NCBI GenBank assembly: GCA_900770205.1
Contig: CAAGJV010000457.1
Location: forward strand, 1 to 11,832
Direction: 5' to 3'
Length of the DNA: 11,832 nt
From: Desulfovibrionaceae bacterium
GTDB taxonomy: Bacteria > Desulfobacterota > Desulfovibrionia > Desulfovibrionales > Desulfovibrionaceae
In this document: piece by piece, positions 1-6,839 of the stretch
Position numbering within the stretch: position 1 is the stretch's first letter
Layout: each line of letters begins with the position of its first letter
Translations under genes and position numbers: made by a program
Notes under the pieces: model-generated
Database searches by the model: none
What the model was told of the DNA's origin: nothing
What the model saw: the letters and a program-made list of their open reading frames with translations, nothing else

Positions 1-20
1 ACACGACGCTCTTCCGATCT
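1..20 (+). other. Illumina sequencing adapter remnant (not genomic)
   Basis: The first 20 bases, ACACGACGCTCTTCCGATCT, are identical to the 3' end of the Illumina TruSeq universal/read-1 adapter as I know it. A chance match of 20 bases exactly at a sequence end is very unlikely. The window therefore begins at a contig end built from untrimmed reads. Genomic sequence starts at about base 21. No gene is affected, because the HU stop codon lies 36 bases further in. Confidence 0.96.
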
Positions 21-56
21 ATACATCCCGTCTTTCCCAGTATTCAGAGGAAACTG

Positions 57-332
57 TTATTTTATACGGTCTTTAAGAGCTTTGCCGGGAATGAACTTCA
101 CAACGGAGCAAGCGGGGATTTCGATTTTTTCCTTGGTGCGGGGGTTGCGGCCGGTGCGGGGGGCACGCTCGACAACCTTGAAGCTGCCAAAGCCCATCAG
201 CGTCACGGAATCTCCGGAGGCAAGGCATTCAGAAATGGCGGAAATCACAGCATCTAAAGCCTGTTCAGATTTCGCTTTCGTTGCAAGGCCGCTTTTCTCA
301 TAAATTTTTTCGACCAGTTCAGCTTTCGTCAT
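57..332 (-). CDS. hup: HU-family nucleoid DNA-binding protein
   Basis: This 91-residue protein has the usual length of HU/IHF subunits. HU works as a dimer that bends and wraps DNA without strict sequence preference, in chromosome compaction, replication and transcription. The N-terminal helices begin MTKAELVEKI. The signature follows at about residues 47-74: GFGSF, then the DNA-intercalating arm with RTGRNP at residues 59-64, whose proline inserts between base pairs. The C-terminal strand VVKFIPGKALK is typical. The start is ATG at 332-330, preceded by a GGGAGAG ribosome binding site a few bases upstream. HU rather than IHF is inferred from general similarity; the two are not always separable by eye. 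It lies 113 bp downstream of rlmM on the same strand and has its own candidate promoter. No terminator is visible in the 36 genomic bases after it. Confidence 0.95.
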   Translation of the reverse strand: MTKAELVEKIYEKSGLATKAKSEQALDAVISAISECLASGDSVTLMGFGSFKVVERAPRTGRNPRTKEKIEIPACSVVKFIPGKALKDRIK

Positions 333-366
333 GATTCACTCTCCCATGTTTTTTACTCTTCCATAG

Positions 367-396
367 AGCCGTTTTCTCAGTAGAATGAGAACGGCT
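367..396. repeat. Imperfect inverted repeat in the rlmM-HU gap
   Basis: The arms AGCCGTTTTCTCA (367-379) and TGAGAACGGCT (386-396) are complementary except for a two-base bulge, with a GTAGAA loop. No T-run follows on either strand, so it is a poor intrinsic terminator for rlmM. Its placement over the possible HU promoter suggests an operator or an RNA hairpin at the head of the HU transcript. Confidence 0.5.
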
Positions 397-405
397 TCAT
401 GTCAA
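377..405 (-). promoter_or_regulatory. Possible HU promoter
   Basis: On the minus strand a perfect TTGACA box (405-400) is followed after 17 bases by TACTGA (382-377), a poor -10 box with only two of six consensus bases. The position suits HU, about 45 bp before its ATG. An imperfect inverted repeat (367-396) fills the spacer and -10 region and could be an operator. The weak -10 makes this tentative. Confidence 0.33.
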
Positions 406-425
406 GCAAAGCTATGCTAACCAAA

Positions 426-447
426 GAAAATTTTTATAAAAATTTTC
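426..447. repeat. Perfect 22-bp AT-rich palindrome at the rlmM stop
   Basis: The segment reads the same on both strands: GAAAATTTTTA on the left and its exact complement on the right, centred between 436 and 437. It covers two bases of the rlmM stop codon (448-446) and lies 20 bp upstream of the TTGACA box for HU. It could be an UP-element-like or architectural protein site, or a weak AT hairpin ending rlmM. Function is unknown. Confidence 0.6.
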
Positions 448-1411
448 AGGATTCAGGAAAAGAAGCCTGTCGGTCCGGCGTAACCCCCTTTCTCCAGGCA
501 TAGAGATTCACCCATGTAAGTTCATGTTTATTGCAGGAAAGGTGCATGACTTTGGAACCGGGGATATTTCTAAAGCGTTCCACTACGGCATGGTCGGTTT
601 TTCCCTGCAGCTTGATGGTGCATACGAAGTTTTCCGCGGCATCCTGCAAAAGCCAGTCCTGAACGGTGGAAAGAAGGCGTTCCGGGTAGCATGCCATGTC
701 GGAAAACAGCCAGCTGATGCGGCCTGCCGTTTGCGGTTCCAGGGCAAAGCCGCTGCCAAGGCAGTGGTCAACGCCAGGCATGGCGGCAACATTTGGGGCA
801 AGGGGAGACTTGTCGATGCTGAAAACCCGTGCGCCCATGCTGGAGAGAACCCATGTCCAGCCGCCGGGGGCGGAACCGAGGTCGAGGCAGAGGTCTCCGG
901 GCCGTGGAGCATAGCCGGTGAGAGTGAAAGTTTCCCACAGCTTGAGGTAGGCACGGCTTGGGGGATCAATTCTGTTTTCTTCAAACAGCACCTCTCCATC
1001 GGGAAAAGCGGAAGCACACGCGGCAGAAAGAAGCAGCGTATCGTGATCCCACAGCGTCCAGGAACCAAGAGGAGAAGCCGGCATGCTCTGGCCGAAGCGT
1101 ATGGGACGCGATTTGACCGGGGGGAGCTGTTCTTCGATAAGGGCGGCGCGCCTGTGAAAATCCACGGCATGGAGTTTCCAGTTCCGCTGTATGGCCTTCA
1201 GCGTTCGCACTGCGTTTCCAATGGAGGAGATGGGCTGAAAGAAGGGTTCAAGCCATATATTCTGCGCCCATGCTGAGCAGAACAGCCCTTCTGCCAGAAC
1301 AAGCCGTTCCTTTACCTCCCGCACGTGTACGCCGTGGATGCGCAGTTCTTCCAGCAGATCCTCTTCAAAACCGCGGGCGGCCAGGTAGACAATGAGCGGT
1401 TTACTTGACAT
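446..1411 (-). CDS. rlmM: RlmM-like 23S rRNA ribose 2'-O-methyltransferase
   Basis: A 321-residue FtsJ/RrmJ-type SAM-dependent methyltransferase. In E. coli, RlmM methylates the 2'-OH of C2498 in 23S rRNA before ribosome assembly. The SAM motif DLGSAPGGW is at residues 177-185. The K-D-K-E catalytic tetrad of 2'-O-methyltransferases can be placed as K157 (SRAYLKLWE), D238 (FSDMA), K267 (CTIKLQGK) and E297 (NKHELTWV). The roughly 150-residue N-terminal part matches where RlmM carries its THUMP-like RNA-binding region. E. coli RlmM is 366 residues as I recall, so this one is somewhat short. I chose ATG at 1411-1409 because the protein similarity begins at MSSKPLIVYLAARGFEEDL; the 27 residues upstream are merely the upstream gene read in another frame. 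Its start overlaps the stop of the acyl-CoA ligase gene by 11 bp, and a GGAG lies 10 bases before the ATG. Assignment to this subfamily rather than another FtsJ-like enzyme is fairly secure. Confidence 0.83.
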   Translation of the reverse strand: MSSKPLIVYLAARGFEEDLLEELRIHGVHVREVKERLVLAEGLFCSAWAQNIWLEPFFQPISSIGNAVRTLKAIQRNWKLHAVDFHRRAALIEEQLPPVKSRPIRFGQSMPASPLGSWTLWDHDTLLLSAACASAFPDGEVLFEENRIDPPSRAYLKLWETFTLTGYAPRPGDLCLDLGSAPGGWTWVLSSMGARVFSIDKSPLAPNVAAMPGVDHCLGSGFALEPQTAGRISWLFSDMACYPERLLSTVQDWLLQDAAENFVCTIKLQGKTDHAVVERFRNIPGSKVMHLSCNKHELTWVNLYAWRKGVTPDRQASFPES

Positions 1412-3050
1412 TGGGGAAAAGCTCCGCCGCCAGTTCCCGCAGCCTGTACTTCTGCACTTTGCCATTGGCCGTTTTGGGAAATTCCTCAACAACGGCTATA
1501 TAGCGGGGAATCTTGTGCCAGGCGACGCGGCCGCGGCAGAAGTCGCGAACGTCTTCCGGCTTAATGGCCATGCCGTCCTTCGCAATGAGAAACGCCGCCA
1601 CATCTTCTCCATAGCGGCGGGAGGGAATGCCAAGTACCTGAACATCGCGCACGGCGTCCATTTCAAGAAGAAATTCTTCTATTTCCCTAGGATAAATGTT
1701 TTCCCCTCCTCGGACGATCATGTCTTTGATGCGACCGGTTATGCGCAGATAGCCTTCGTCATCCATGATGCCGAGGTCTCCGGTGTGCAGCCATCCTTCT
1801 GCATCAATGGTTTCGGCCGTGGCTTCCGGCATATGAAAATAGCCTTTCATGACGTTATATCCGCGGCAGCATATTTCGCCCTGCGTACCAGCCGGAACAG
1901 GAAGGCGGGTGGAAGGATCGCGAAGCTCTATCTCCACCCCGTCTAATACGCGGCCTACGGAACGGCAGCGGTGGTCATCGCTTTCATGGATGCCTGTCAT
2001 GGTGATGACCGGGGAACATTCGGTAAGGCCATAAGGGATAACGATGGATTCAAGCCCCATGGACTCCATCACCTGCCTGATGAGAGGTTCCGGGCAGACA
2101 GAGCCGCTCATCAGCCCGAATCTTAGGCTGGAAAAATCGTACTGGCTGAAACGGCGATGCCCCAGCATGGAAATATAGGTGGATGGTACGCCGTATACCC
2201 CTGTACAGCGTTCATCCTGTATGGCCGCCATAACACGTTCCGGGGAAAATGTTTCTGTGATGACCATGGTGGAACCGTGGCTGACGCAGGCCAGAACGCC
2301 GACCACGCAGCCGAGGCAGTGGAAAAGGGGAAGAGGAATGATAATGCGGTCTTTTTCTGTAAGTTCTTCTCGTTCTCCTACGCTGAAGCCGTTGTTGCCT
2401 ATGCCCGTATGGGAAAGCATGACTCCTTTGGGAAAGCCTGTTGTCCCCGAAGTATACTGCATATTGACAATATCATCCGGGCGGACAAGATTTTTCCGTT
2501 CTTCGTACGCTTCCAGAGAGACGCTGCCGGCCTTTTCCAGAATGGAGGAAAGAGGAAGGATACCCGGGTGGGGAATATCTTTCAGGCTCATGACCCGGCG
2601 CAGATGGGGGAATTTTTCGCAGTGCACCTCTCCTGCCCGCTGTTCCTTAAGATGGGGAATAACGCGGTAGAGCGCCGAAACATAGTCGTAATCGAGAAAT
2701 CCGTCTATGCAGAAGAAGTTTTCGCATTCTGACTGGCGGATAAGGTATTCCAGTTCGCTGTCGCGGTAATTGGTGTTGACAGCAAGGAGGGTGGCGCCAA
2801 TGCGTGCGGCGGCAAACATAAGCGTGACCCAGTTGGGCACGTTGGTAGCCCAAAGGGCAATTTTCTCTCCGGGCTGCACGCCCAGAGCCATCAGGCCGCG
2901 CCCCAGCCTGTCTACCGTGTCGGCAAATTCGCTCCATGTCTGCCGGTAATCGTGCCCCACATAAACAAGGGCTTCTTTATCAGGAAAGCGGCTGACAGTC
3001 TCGTCCAGCATCTGGCCAAGCGTGCGCTCCTGCAATATGAATTCTGGCAT
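1401..3050 (-). CDS. AMP-binding acyl-CoA synthetase (fatty-acid-CoA ligase family)
   Basis: A 549-residue member of the ANL superfamily. It should activate a carboxylic acid with ATP to an acyl-adenylate and then transfer it to CoA. Motifs occur in the family order and spacing: phosphate-binding TSGTTGFPKG (200-209), YGLTE (340-344), the aspartate-bearing GWLHTGD (419-425), the hinge GRIKDMIVRGGENIYPREIE (439-458) and the catalytic lysine K531 in PKTANGKVQK. This pattern matches medium- or long-chain fatty acyl-CoA synthetases of the FadD/ACSF2 type, and the length fits. Substrate chain length cannot be read from sequence. The frame stays open upstream to a GTG at 3143, but I prefer ATG at 3050-3048: family similarity starts at MPEFILQERTLGQML and an AAAGGA sequence lies 8 bases before it. 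No other beta-oxidation gene is nearby. It is the first visible gene of a minus-strand unit with rlmM. Confidence 0.9.
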   Translation of the reverse strand: MPEFILQERTLGQMLDETVSRFPDKEALVYVGHDYRQTWSEFADTVDRLGRGLMALGVQPGEKIALWATNVPNWVTLMFAAARIGATLLAVNTNYRDSELEYLIRQSECENFFCIDGFLDYDYVSALYRVIPHLKEQRAGEVHCEKFPHLRRVMSLKDIPHPGILPLSSILEKAGSVSLEAYEERKNLVRPDDIVNMQYTSGTTGFPKGVMLSHTGIGNNGFSVGEREELTEKDRIIIPLPLFHCLGCVVGVLACVSHGSTMVITETFSPERVMAAIQDERCTGVYGVPSTYISMLGHRRFSQYDFSSLRFGLMSGSVCPEPLIRQVMESMGLESIVIPYGLTECSPVITMTGIHESDDHRCRSVGRVLDGVEIELRDPSTRLPVPAGTQGEICCRGYNVMKGYFHMPEATAETIDAEGWLHTGDLGIMDDEGYLRITGRIKDMIVRGGENIYPREIEEFLLEMDAVRDVQVLGIPSRRYGEDVAAFLIAKDGMAIKPEDVRDFCRGRVAWHKIPRYIAVVEEFPKTANGKVQKYRLRELAAELFPNVK

Positions 3051-3314
3051 GTTCCGTTCCTTTGTATCAGTACCCGGAAGGTTATGGCTCACAGCATAGG
3101 GTGCCGCCATAGGGGAAGGGAACTCTTCAGGAGATTCCCCCACAAGGCCGCATTTTCACCTCTCAGAATAGAGAAAGCGGAAAACCTCTCTTGCGGCCAT
3201 ACTTATGTTAAAGTATTGCGCGGCCTTTCTCAAGAAGAAAAGCAGGGCAGATGCTGCAGGGAGGCTTTTCATTGCAGGGGGCAGGGGGTATACCCTCAAA
3301 AGGGGGTAGCAGTA
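3051..3314. promoter_or_regulatory. Divergent intergenic region with several inverted repeats
   Basis: This 264-bp gap carries the upstream regions of both the acyl-CoA synthetase (minus) and hypF (plus). I find no convincing sigma70 or sigma54 promoter. Inverted repeats visible are GGGAACTC/GAG-A-TTCCC (3118-3139, one bulged A), GGCCGCA/TGCGGCC (3146-3152 and 3192-3198), ATACTT/AAGTAT (3199-3216, six-base spacer) and TACCCTC/GGGGGTA (3291-3308). ACCTCTC is also repeated directly at 3158 and 3184. Which of these are regulatory is unknown. Confidence 0.5.
3291..3308 (+). promoter_or_regulatory. Hairpin that could mask the hypF ribosome binding site
   Basis: TACCCTC (3291-3297) can pair with GGGGGTA (3302-3308) around an AAAA loop: seven pairs, one of them G-U. 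The 3' arm contains the GGGGG Shine-Dalgarno sequence (3302-3306) of hypF, 8 bases before its ATG. A second copy of AGGGGGTA lies at 3283-3290. In an mRNA the fold would lower hypF translation. No ligand or partner is apparent. Confidence 0.45.
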
Positions 3315-5765
3315 ATGCCAAGGCATATCTACAGAGTAACGGGGCAGGTTCAGGGAGTGGGCTTCCGGCCTTTCATCTACAGAGAGGCCACTGCTCTGGG
3401 CCTGACCGGGAGTGTGGGAAACACGCCGGAAGGCGTGCGCATAGAAGTGCAGGGAGAAGAATCTCAGCTGGAAGAATTTTCTCATTTTACGGAAAGGCTC
3501 CCCCCTCTTGCCCGTATTACTTCCCTTGCGGTATGCCAGGCCGAGACGATTCCTCTTGAACGAGATTTCTTCATACTCACCAGCATGAAGGAATGCCATG
3601 GCGGGCAGCATGTGCTGGTCAGCCCTGATATGGCTCCATGCGAAGATTGCCTTGCCGATATGGCCGATCCGAAAAACCGGAGATTCGGCTATGCGTTCAC
3701 CAATTGCACAAACTGCGGGCCGCGGTATACCATTACCGCTTCCATCCCCTACGACAGAGCTGTGACCAGCATGGCATGCTTTACCCTCTGCCCCCTGTGC
3801 GAAAGGGAATATCATACTCCCGGAGAACGACGCTTTCACGCGCAGCCTAATGCCTGTCCGGAATGCGGACCTGTGCTGTGGCTGGAGAGGCAGGGCGGAG
3901 AGAACGCCTGTACAGAAGAACAAAGCGGCATACTGCAGCGTATGGCTATTCACGGAAGGATCCGAAGCCATGGGGGAGAACGGCTGCAGCTCTATGGGCT
4001 GCAAAACGTCTCAGTGACAGGAAGCAGCGCAGTTCCTGCACTCCTCGCGGAACTGCGCCGCGGAAAAATAGCGGCCATTCGAGGCCTTGGCGGCTTCCAT
4101 CTTGCCTGCGATGCGCAGAACGCTGCCGCTGTTGAAAAGCTGCGTTTCCGTAAGGCAAGGCCACACAAGGCCCTGGCCATTATGGTGGCTGATATGGCGG
4201 CGGCCAGGAGATTTGCCGAGATAGGCTCTTCCGCGCAAGAGCTTCTTTCATCGGCACGGAGGCCTATCGTTATCTGCCCGAGGAAGAAGAGCTCCCTGCC
4301 TTCCATACTTTCTCCAGATACGGAAGATATCGGAATCATGCTGCCTTCCACGCCGCTGCATCATCTGCTCTTCCATCCTGAATGGGCGGGAGGATGCAGA
4401 GAAGACGCCCTCTCCGCTCTTGTGATGACATCGGGAAACGCGCATGGTTCTCCGCTCTGCCTTGGCAACAGGGAAGCAAAAAAGAGGCTTTCTTCCATAG
4501 CCGATGTATTTCTTTTTCATGACAGAGATATTCTGGTGCGCATAGACGATTCCGTTGTCTTCCCAGAGAAAGAAAAGAAAAATGGCCAGCCCTCAGCCCC
4601 TGCACTTATGGTGCGCCGGGCGAGGGGATTTGTCCCTGAACCGATTCTTCTGCCCGGAAGAAGGGGGCGATCTTCCTCCGATGCCGTGTTTGCCGCCGGT
4701 GCGGAACTCAAGCATACGTTCTGCCTGACCAGAGGGCAGGATGCCTTTCTCAGCCAGCACATAGGCGATGTAACCCACCCTGAGAACCTGGAATTTTTTA
4801 GAAAGACGCTGAAGCATCTCATTAATCTTTTGGAAGTGGAGCCATGCCTTGTTGTGAGAGATAGGCACCCGGATTTTCTTTCCAGCCATGTCGCCGGAGA
4901 GTTTGCCAGGGAACATGGTATTCAGGAGATTACCCTTCAGCATCATGTTGCCCATGTCTGTGCTGTTATGGCGGAACACAGGCGAAGCACGCCGGTGCTG
5001 GGACTGGTTCTGGATGGCTCCGGCCTTGGCGATGACGGGAGCATATGGGGGGGAGAGCTTCTGGAAGTAGGGCCGGGGGTGTGGAGAAGAAGGGGGCGAT
5101 TTTTTCCATTTTCGCTGCCGGGGGGAGAAGCGGCCATACGTTCCCCCTGGAGAACGGCGCAGTCTTTATGGAGGGATGCAGGCTTGCCCGGAGATGATTT
5201 TCCATGGCAGGAGCGGTATGCAGGCATTACCCCCATGGTTGATGAAATGCTGAAGAAGAATATCCGCTGTGTTCCTACATCGAGCTGCGGAAGGCTTTTC
5301 GATGCAGTTTCCGCCCTGTGCGGCCTGTGCTTCGACATTACCTATGAAGGGCAGGCGGCCATACGGCTGGAACATGCCCAGGATATGCGGGAAACAGGAA
5401 GCTATGAACTGCCTGTGCGGGAAAAGGATGGGTTGCTGGAAGCCGATGTTGCGGCACTATTCCGGGCAGCGGCGGAAGACAGGAGAAATCCCTCCGTGCT
5501 TGCGCGCAGGTTCCACCGGACTCTTGCAGTTGGGCTTGCCCGGTGGGTTTGCATGGCGGCAGAAGAAACTGGCATCAGGGAAGTGGCTCTTTGCGGAGGC
5601 GTGTTCAATAACCGTACTCTCCTTGCTGAACTTCCGGAAGAACTTGAACGGCTTGGCATAACGCCTCTTCTGCCTCGCTTGGTTCCTTCCGGGGACGGCG
5701 CCATTTCTCTCGGACAGGCCTTATGGGGAGACTGGTTTCTGGGAACGGGGGAAGCTGCCGAATAA
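3315..5765 (+). CDS. hypF: HypF carbamoyltransferase, [NiFe]-hydrogenase maturation
   Basis: An 816-residue cytoplasmic enzyme. HypF turns carbamoyl phosphate and ATP into carbamoyl-adenylate and passes the carbamoyl group to the C-terminal cysteine of HypE, the source of the cyanide ligands on the hydrogenase iron. All domains are present in order. The acylphosphatase domain (about 1-92) has VQGVGFRPF with R18 and a catalytic-type N36. A double zinc finger has CxxC pairs at C109/C112, C131/C134, C159/C162 and C181/C184, with the family spacing 18-24-18. The YrdC-like domain (about 240-440) has GLGGFHLACDA, KARPHKALAIMV and TSGN. The Kae1-like C-terminal domain (about 455-816) has QHHVAH (542-547), LDGSGLGDDGSIWGGE, CGGVFNNR and GDGAISLGQ. 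The linker between zinc fingers and YrdC (about 190-245) looks longer than usual. The start is ATG 3315 with GGGGG 8 bases before it; the frame is open further upstream but without family similarity. No other hyp or hydrogenase gene lies in the window, so maturation partners must be elsewhere. Confidence 0.96.
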   Translation: MPRHIYRVTGQVQGVGFRPFIYREATALGLTGSVGNTPEGVRIEVQGEESQLEEFSHFTERLPPLARITSLAVCQAETIPLERDFFILTSMKECHGGQHVLVSPDMAPCEDCLADMADPKNRRFGYAFTNCTNCGPRYTITASIPYDRAVTSMACFTLCPLCEREYHTPGERRFHAQPNACPECGPVLWLERQGGENACTEEQSGILQRMAIHGRIRSHGGERLQLYGLQNVSVTGSSAVPALLAELRRGKIAAIRGLGGFHLACDAQNAAAVEKLRFRKARPHKALAIMVADMAAARRFAEIGSSAQELLSSARRPIVICPRKKSSLPSILSPDTEDIGIMLPSTPLHHLLFHPEWAGGCREDALSALVMTSGNAHGSPLCLGNREAKKRLSSIADVFLFHDRDILVRIDDSVVFPEKEKKNGQPSAPALMVRRARGFVPEPILLPGRRGRSSSDAVFAAGAELKHTFCLTRGQDAFLSQHIGDVTHPENLEFFRKTLKHLINLLEVEPCLVVRDRHPDFLSSHVAGEFAREHGIQEITLQHHVAHVCAVMAEHRRSTPVLGLVLDGSGLGDDGSIWGGELLEVGPGVWRRRGRFFPFSLPGGEAAIRSPWRTAQSLWRDAGLPGDDFPWQERYAGITPMVDEMLKKNIRCVPTSSCGRLFDAVSALCGLCFDITYEGQAAIRLEHAQDMRETGSYELPVREKDGLLEADVAALFRAAAEDRRNPSVLARRFHRTLAVGLARWVCMAAEETGIREVALCGGVFNNRTLLAELPEELERLGITPLLPRLVPSGDGAISLGQALWGDWFLGTGEAAE

Positions 5766-5839
5766 TATGGCAATGCTGAATTATTTCTGTTTGATTTAAT
5801 GTTATGCTTACTGTGTGCTGCTGGATGCCGTTTTGCTTC

Positions 5840-5868
5840 TTGTCCTGGTTTGTGTCCCGTGCTATACA
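5840..5868 (+). promoter_or_regulatory. Candidate promoter for prmC-lpxC
   Basis: TTGTCC (5840-5845) and TATACA (5863-5868) are separated by exactly 17 bases; each matches four of six sigma70 consensus bases. Transcription would start near 5875, about 90 bp before the prmC ATG. It lies within the 198-bp hypF-prmC gap, which otherwise holds only an 8-bp inverted repeat, CAAGAGCC (5867-5874) and GGCTCTTG (5911-5918). No clear terminator for hypF is seen. Confidence 0.4.
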
Positions 5869-5963
5869 AGAGCCGTTAAATTTTCCAGAAGGTGAAAAAT
5901 CTCTTTTCCTGGCTCTTGATCTGCACGATTCTTGTATGGAAAATTTGCCGGGCATGAAAAACT

Positions 5964-6818
5964 ATGACCAGACGGGAATGGAAAATACGGATGACCGCAC
6001 ATCTTGCGGGAACGGAATCTCCGGCGCTTGTTGCCGCACTTTTTCTTTGCCATATTCTTAAAATCGACAAGGTTGCCCTTGTTGCTCATTCTGAAGAAGA
6101 AGTTCCCCTCACGGCAGAGAAAGAACTGGAAAAGCTTGTTCGCCGCCGCCTTTCCGGAGAGCCGGTGGCCTATATTCTGGGGGAGCGCGAGTTCTACGGG
6201 CGCATGTTTTCTGTTGATGGCAGTACGCTTATTCCCCGGCCGGAAACGGAACTTCTGGTGGAAGAGGCACTGGCTTTTTTTCAGGAAAGAAAAGAGGTGC
6301 GTTTTCTCGACCTTGGAACCGGAAGCGGCTGCATAGCCGTCACGCTTGCTGCAGAGCGCCCTTTATGGAAAGGCGTAGCCGCAGATATTTCCTCTGATGC
6401 CCTGTATATGGCAAGGCAGAATGCCAGGCGGCATGGCGTGGTGGATTCCCTGGAATTTCTGCAGGCGGATTTTACCGCCCCTATGCCTCTGGCAAGGCAT
6501 AGCTTCGACCTTGTGGTGAGCAACCCCCCTTATATCAGTGAAGAAGAGTACGCTTTTCTTGATGTCGGCGTTAAAAATTTCGAGCCGCGTTCTGCACTTG
6601 TTCCCGGGCCGGAGGGCTTGGAACATCCTCGTGCTGTGGAAGCGGCGGCACGTGCCCTGCTGAAAGGCGGAGGCCTGTTTCTTATGGAACATGGTTATCT
6701 CCAGGGCAGCGCGTGTCGGGCATTGTGCCCGGACGCATACTGGATGGATATTCGTACAGGGCAGGATTTCTCCGGGAAAGACAGATTTCTTTCCGCCGTG
6801 AGACGCTCTGATGCGTAA
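5964..6818 (+). CDS. prmC: PrmC/HemK release factor glutamine methyltransferase
   Basis: A 284-residue SAM-dependent enzyme that N5-methylates the glutamine of the GGQ motif in release factors RF1 and RF2, raising termination efficiency. The length matches the family (about 280). A small N-terminal helical domain that binds the release factor (about 1-75) ends in GEPVAYILGEREFYG. The Rossmann domain carries IPRPETE (90-96), the SAM motif DLGTGSGCIAV (116-126) and the active-site NPPY (187-190) that defines glutamine/adenine-N methyltransferases. A stop codon lies just upstream in frame (5955-5957), so ATG 5964 is the earliest possible start. It keeps the expected first helix, but no good Shine-Dalgarno sequence precedes it. 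ATG 5991 is an alternative that would remove part of that helix. lpxC follows on the same strand after 56 bp, so the two are probably co-transcribed. The usual neighbour prfA is not in view. Confidence 0.93.
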   Translation: MTRREWKIRMTAHLAGTESPALVAALFLCHILKIDKVALVAHSEEEVPLTAEKELEKLVRRRLSGEPVAYILGEREFYGRMFSVDGSTLIPRPETELLVEEALAFFQERKEVRFLDLGTGSGCIAVTLAAERPLWKGVAADISSDALYMARQNARRHGVVDSLEFLQADFTAPMPLARHSFDLVVSNPPYISEEEYAFLDVGVKNFEPRSALVPGPEGLEHPRAVEAAARALLKGGGLFLMEHGYLQGSACRALCPDAYWMDIRTGQDFSGKDRFLSAVRRSDA

Positions 6819-6820
6819 AC

Positions 6821-6835
6821 CCCCGTTTTGCGGGG
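6821..6835 (+). repeat. Short GC hairpin after the prmC stop
   Basis: CCCCG (6821-6825) pairs with CGGGG (6831-6835) around TTTTG, two bases after the prmC stop codon. No T-run follows, so it is not a standard terminator. It may stabilise the 3' end of a processed prmC message or be incidental. Confidence 0.4.
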
Positions 6836-6839
6836 AAGT

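Noticed and set aside
524..1276. A 250-codon open frame on the plus strand opposite rlmM
   Set aside because: No recognisable domain, and the opposite strand has the full FtsJ-type catalytic set.
3245..3277. Sigma54 promoter (GG-N10-GC) upstream of hypF, common for hydrogenase genes
   Set aside because: The closest matches, GGCTTTTCATTGCA and GGGCAGATGCTGCA, have the wrong GG-to-GC spacing (nine or eight bases).
2952..3314. Longer N-terminus for HypF from the upstream open frame
   Set aside because: The first 121 codons have no family similarity and overlap the divergent gene. HypF similarity begins exactly at the ATG 3315, which has a ribosome binding site.
3156..4004. A 282-codon minus-strand frame opposite the 5' part of hypF
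   Set aside because: It runs opposite the acylphosphatase and zinc-finger domains of HypF and shows no domain of its own.
5761..5785. AATAAT/ATTATT hairpin after hypF as a terminator
   Set aside because: The stem is only A-T pairs with a long loop, and no continuous T-run follows.
5804..6061. An 85-codon plus-strand frame across the hypF-prmC gap
   Set aside because: No Shine-Dalgarno sequence, odd cysteine- and phenylalanine-rich start, and its second half overlaps the prmC coding frame.
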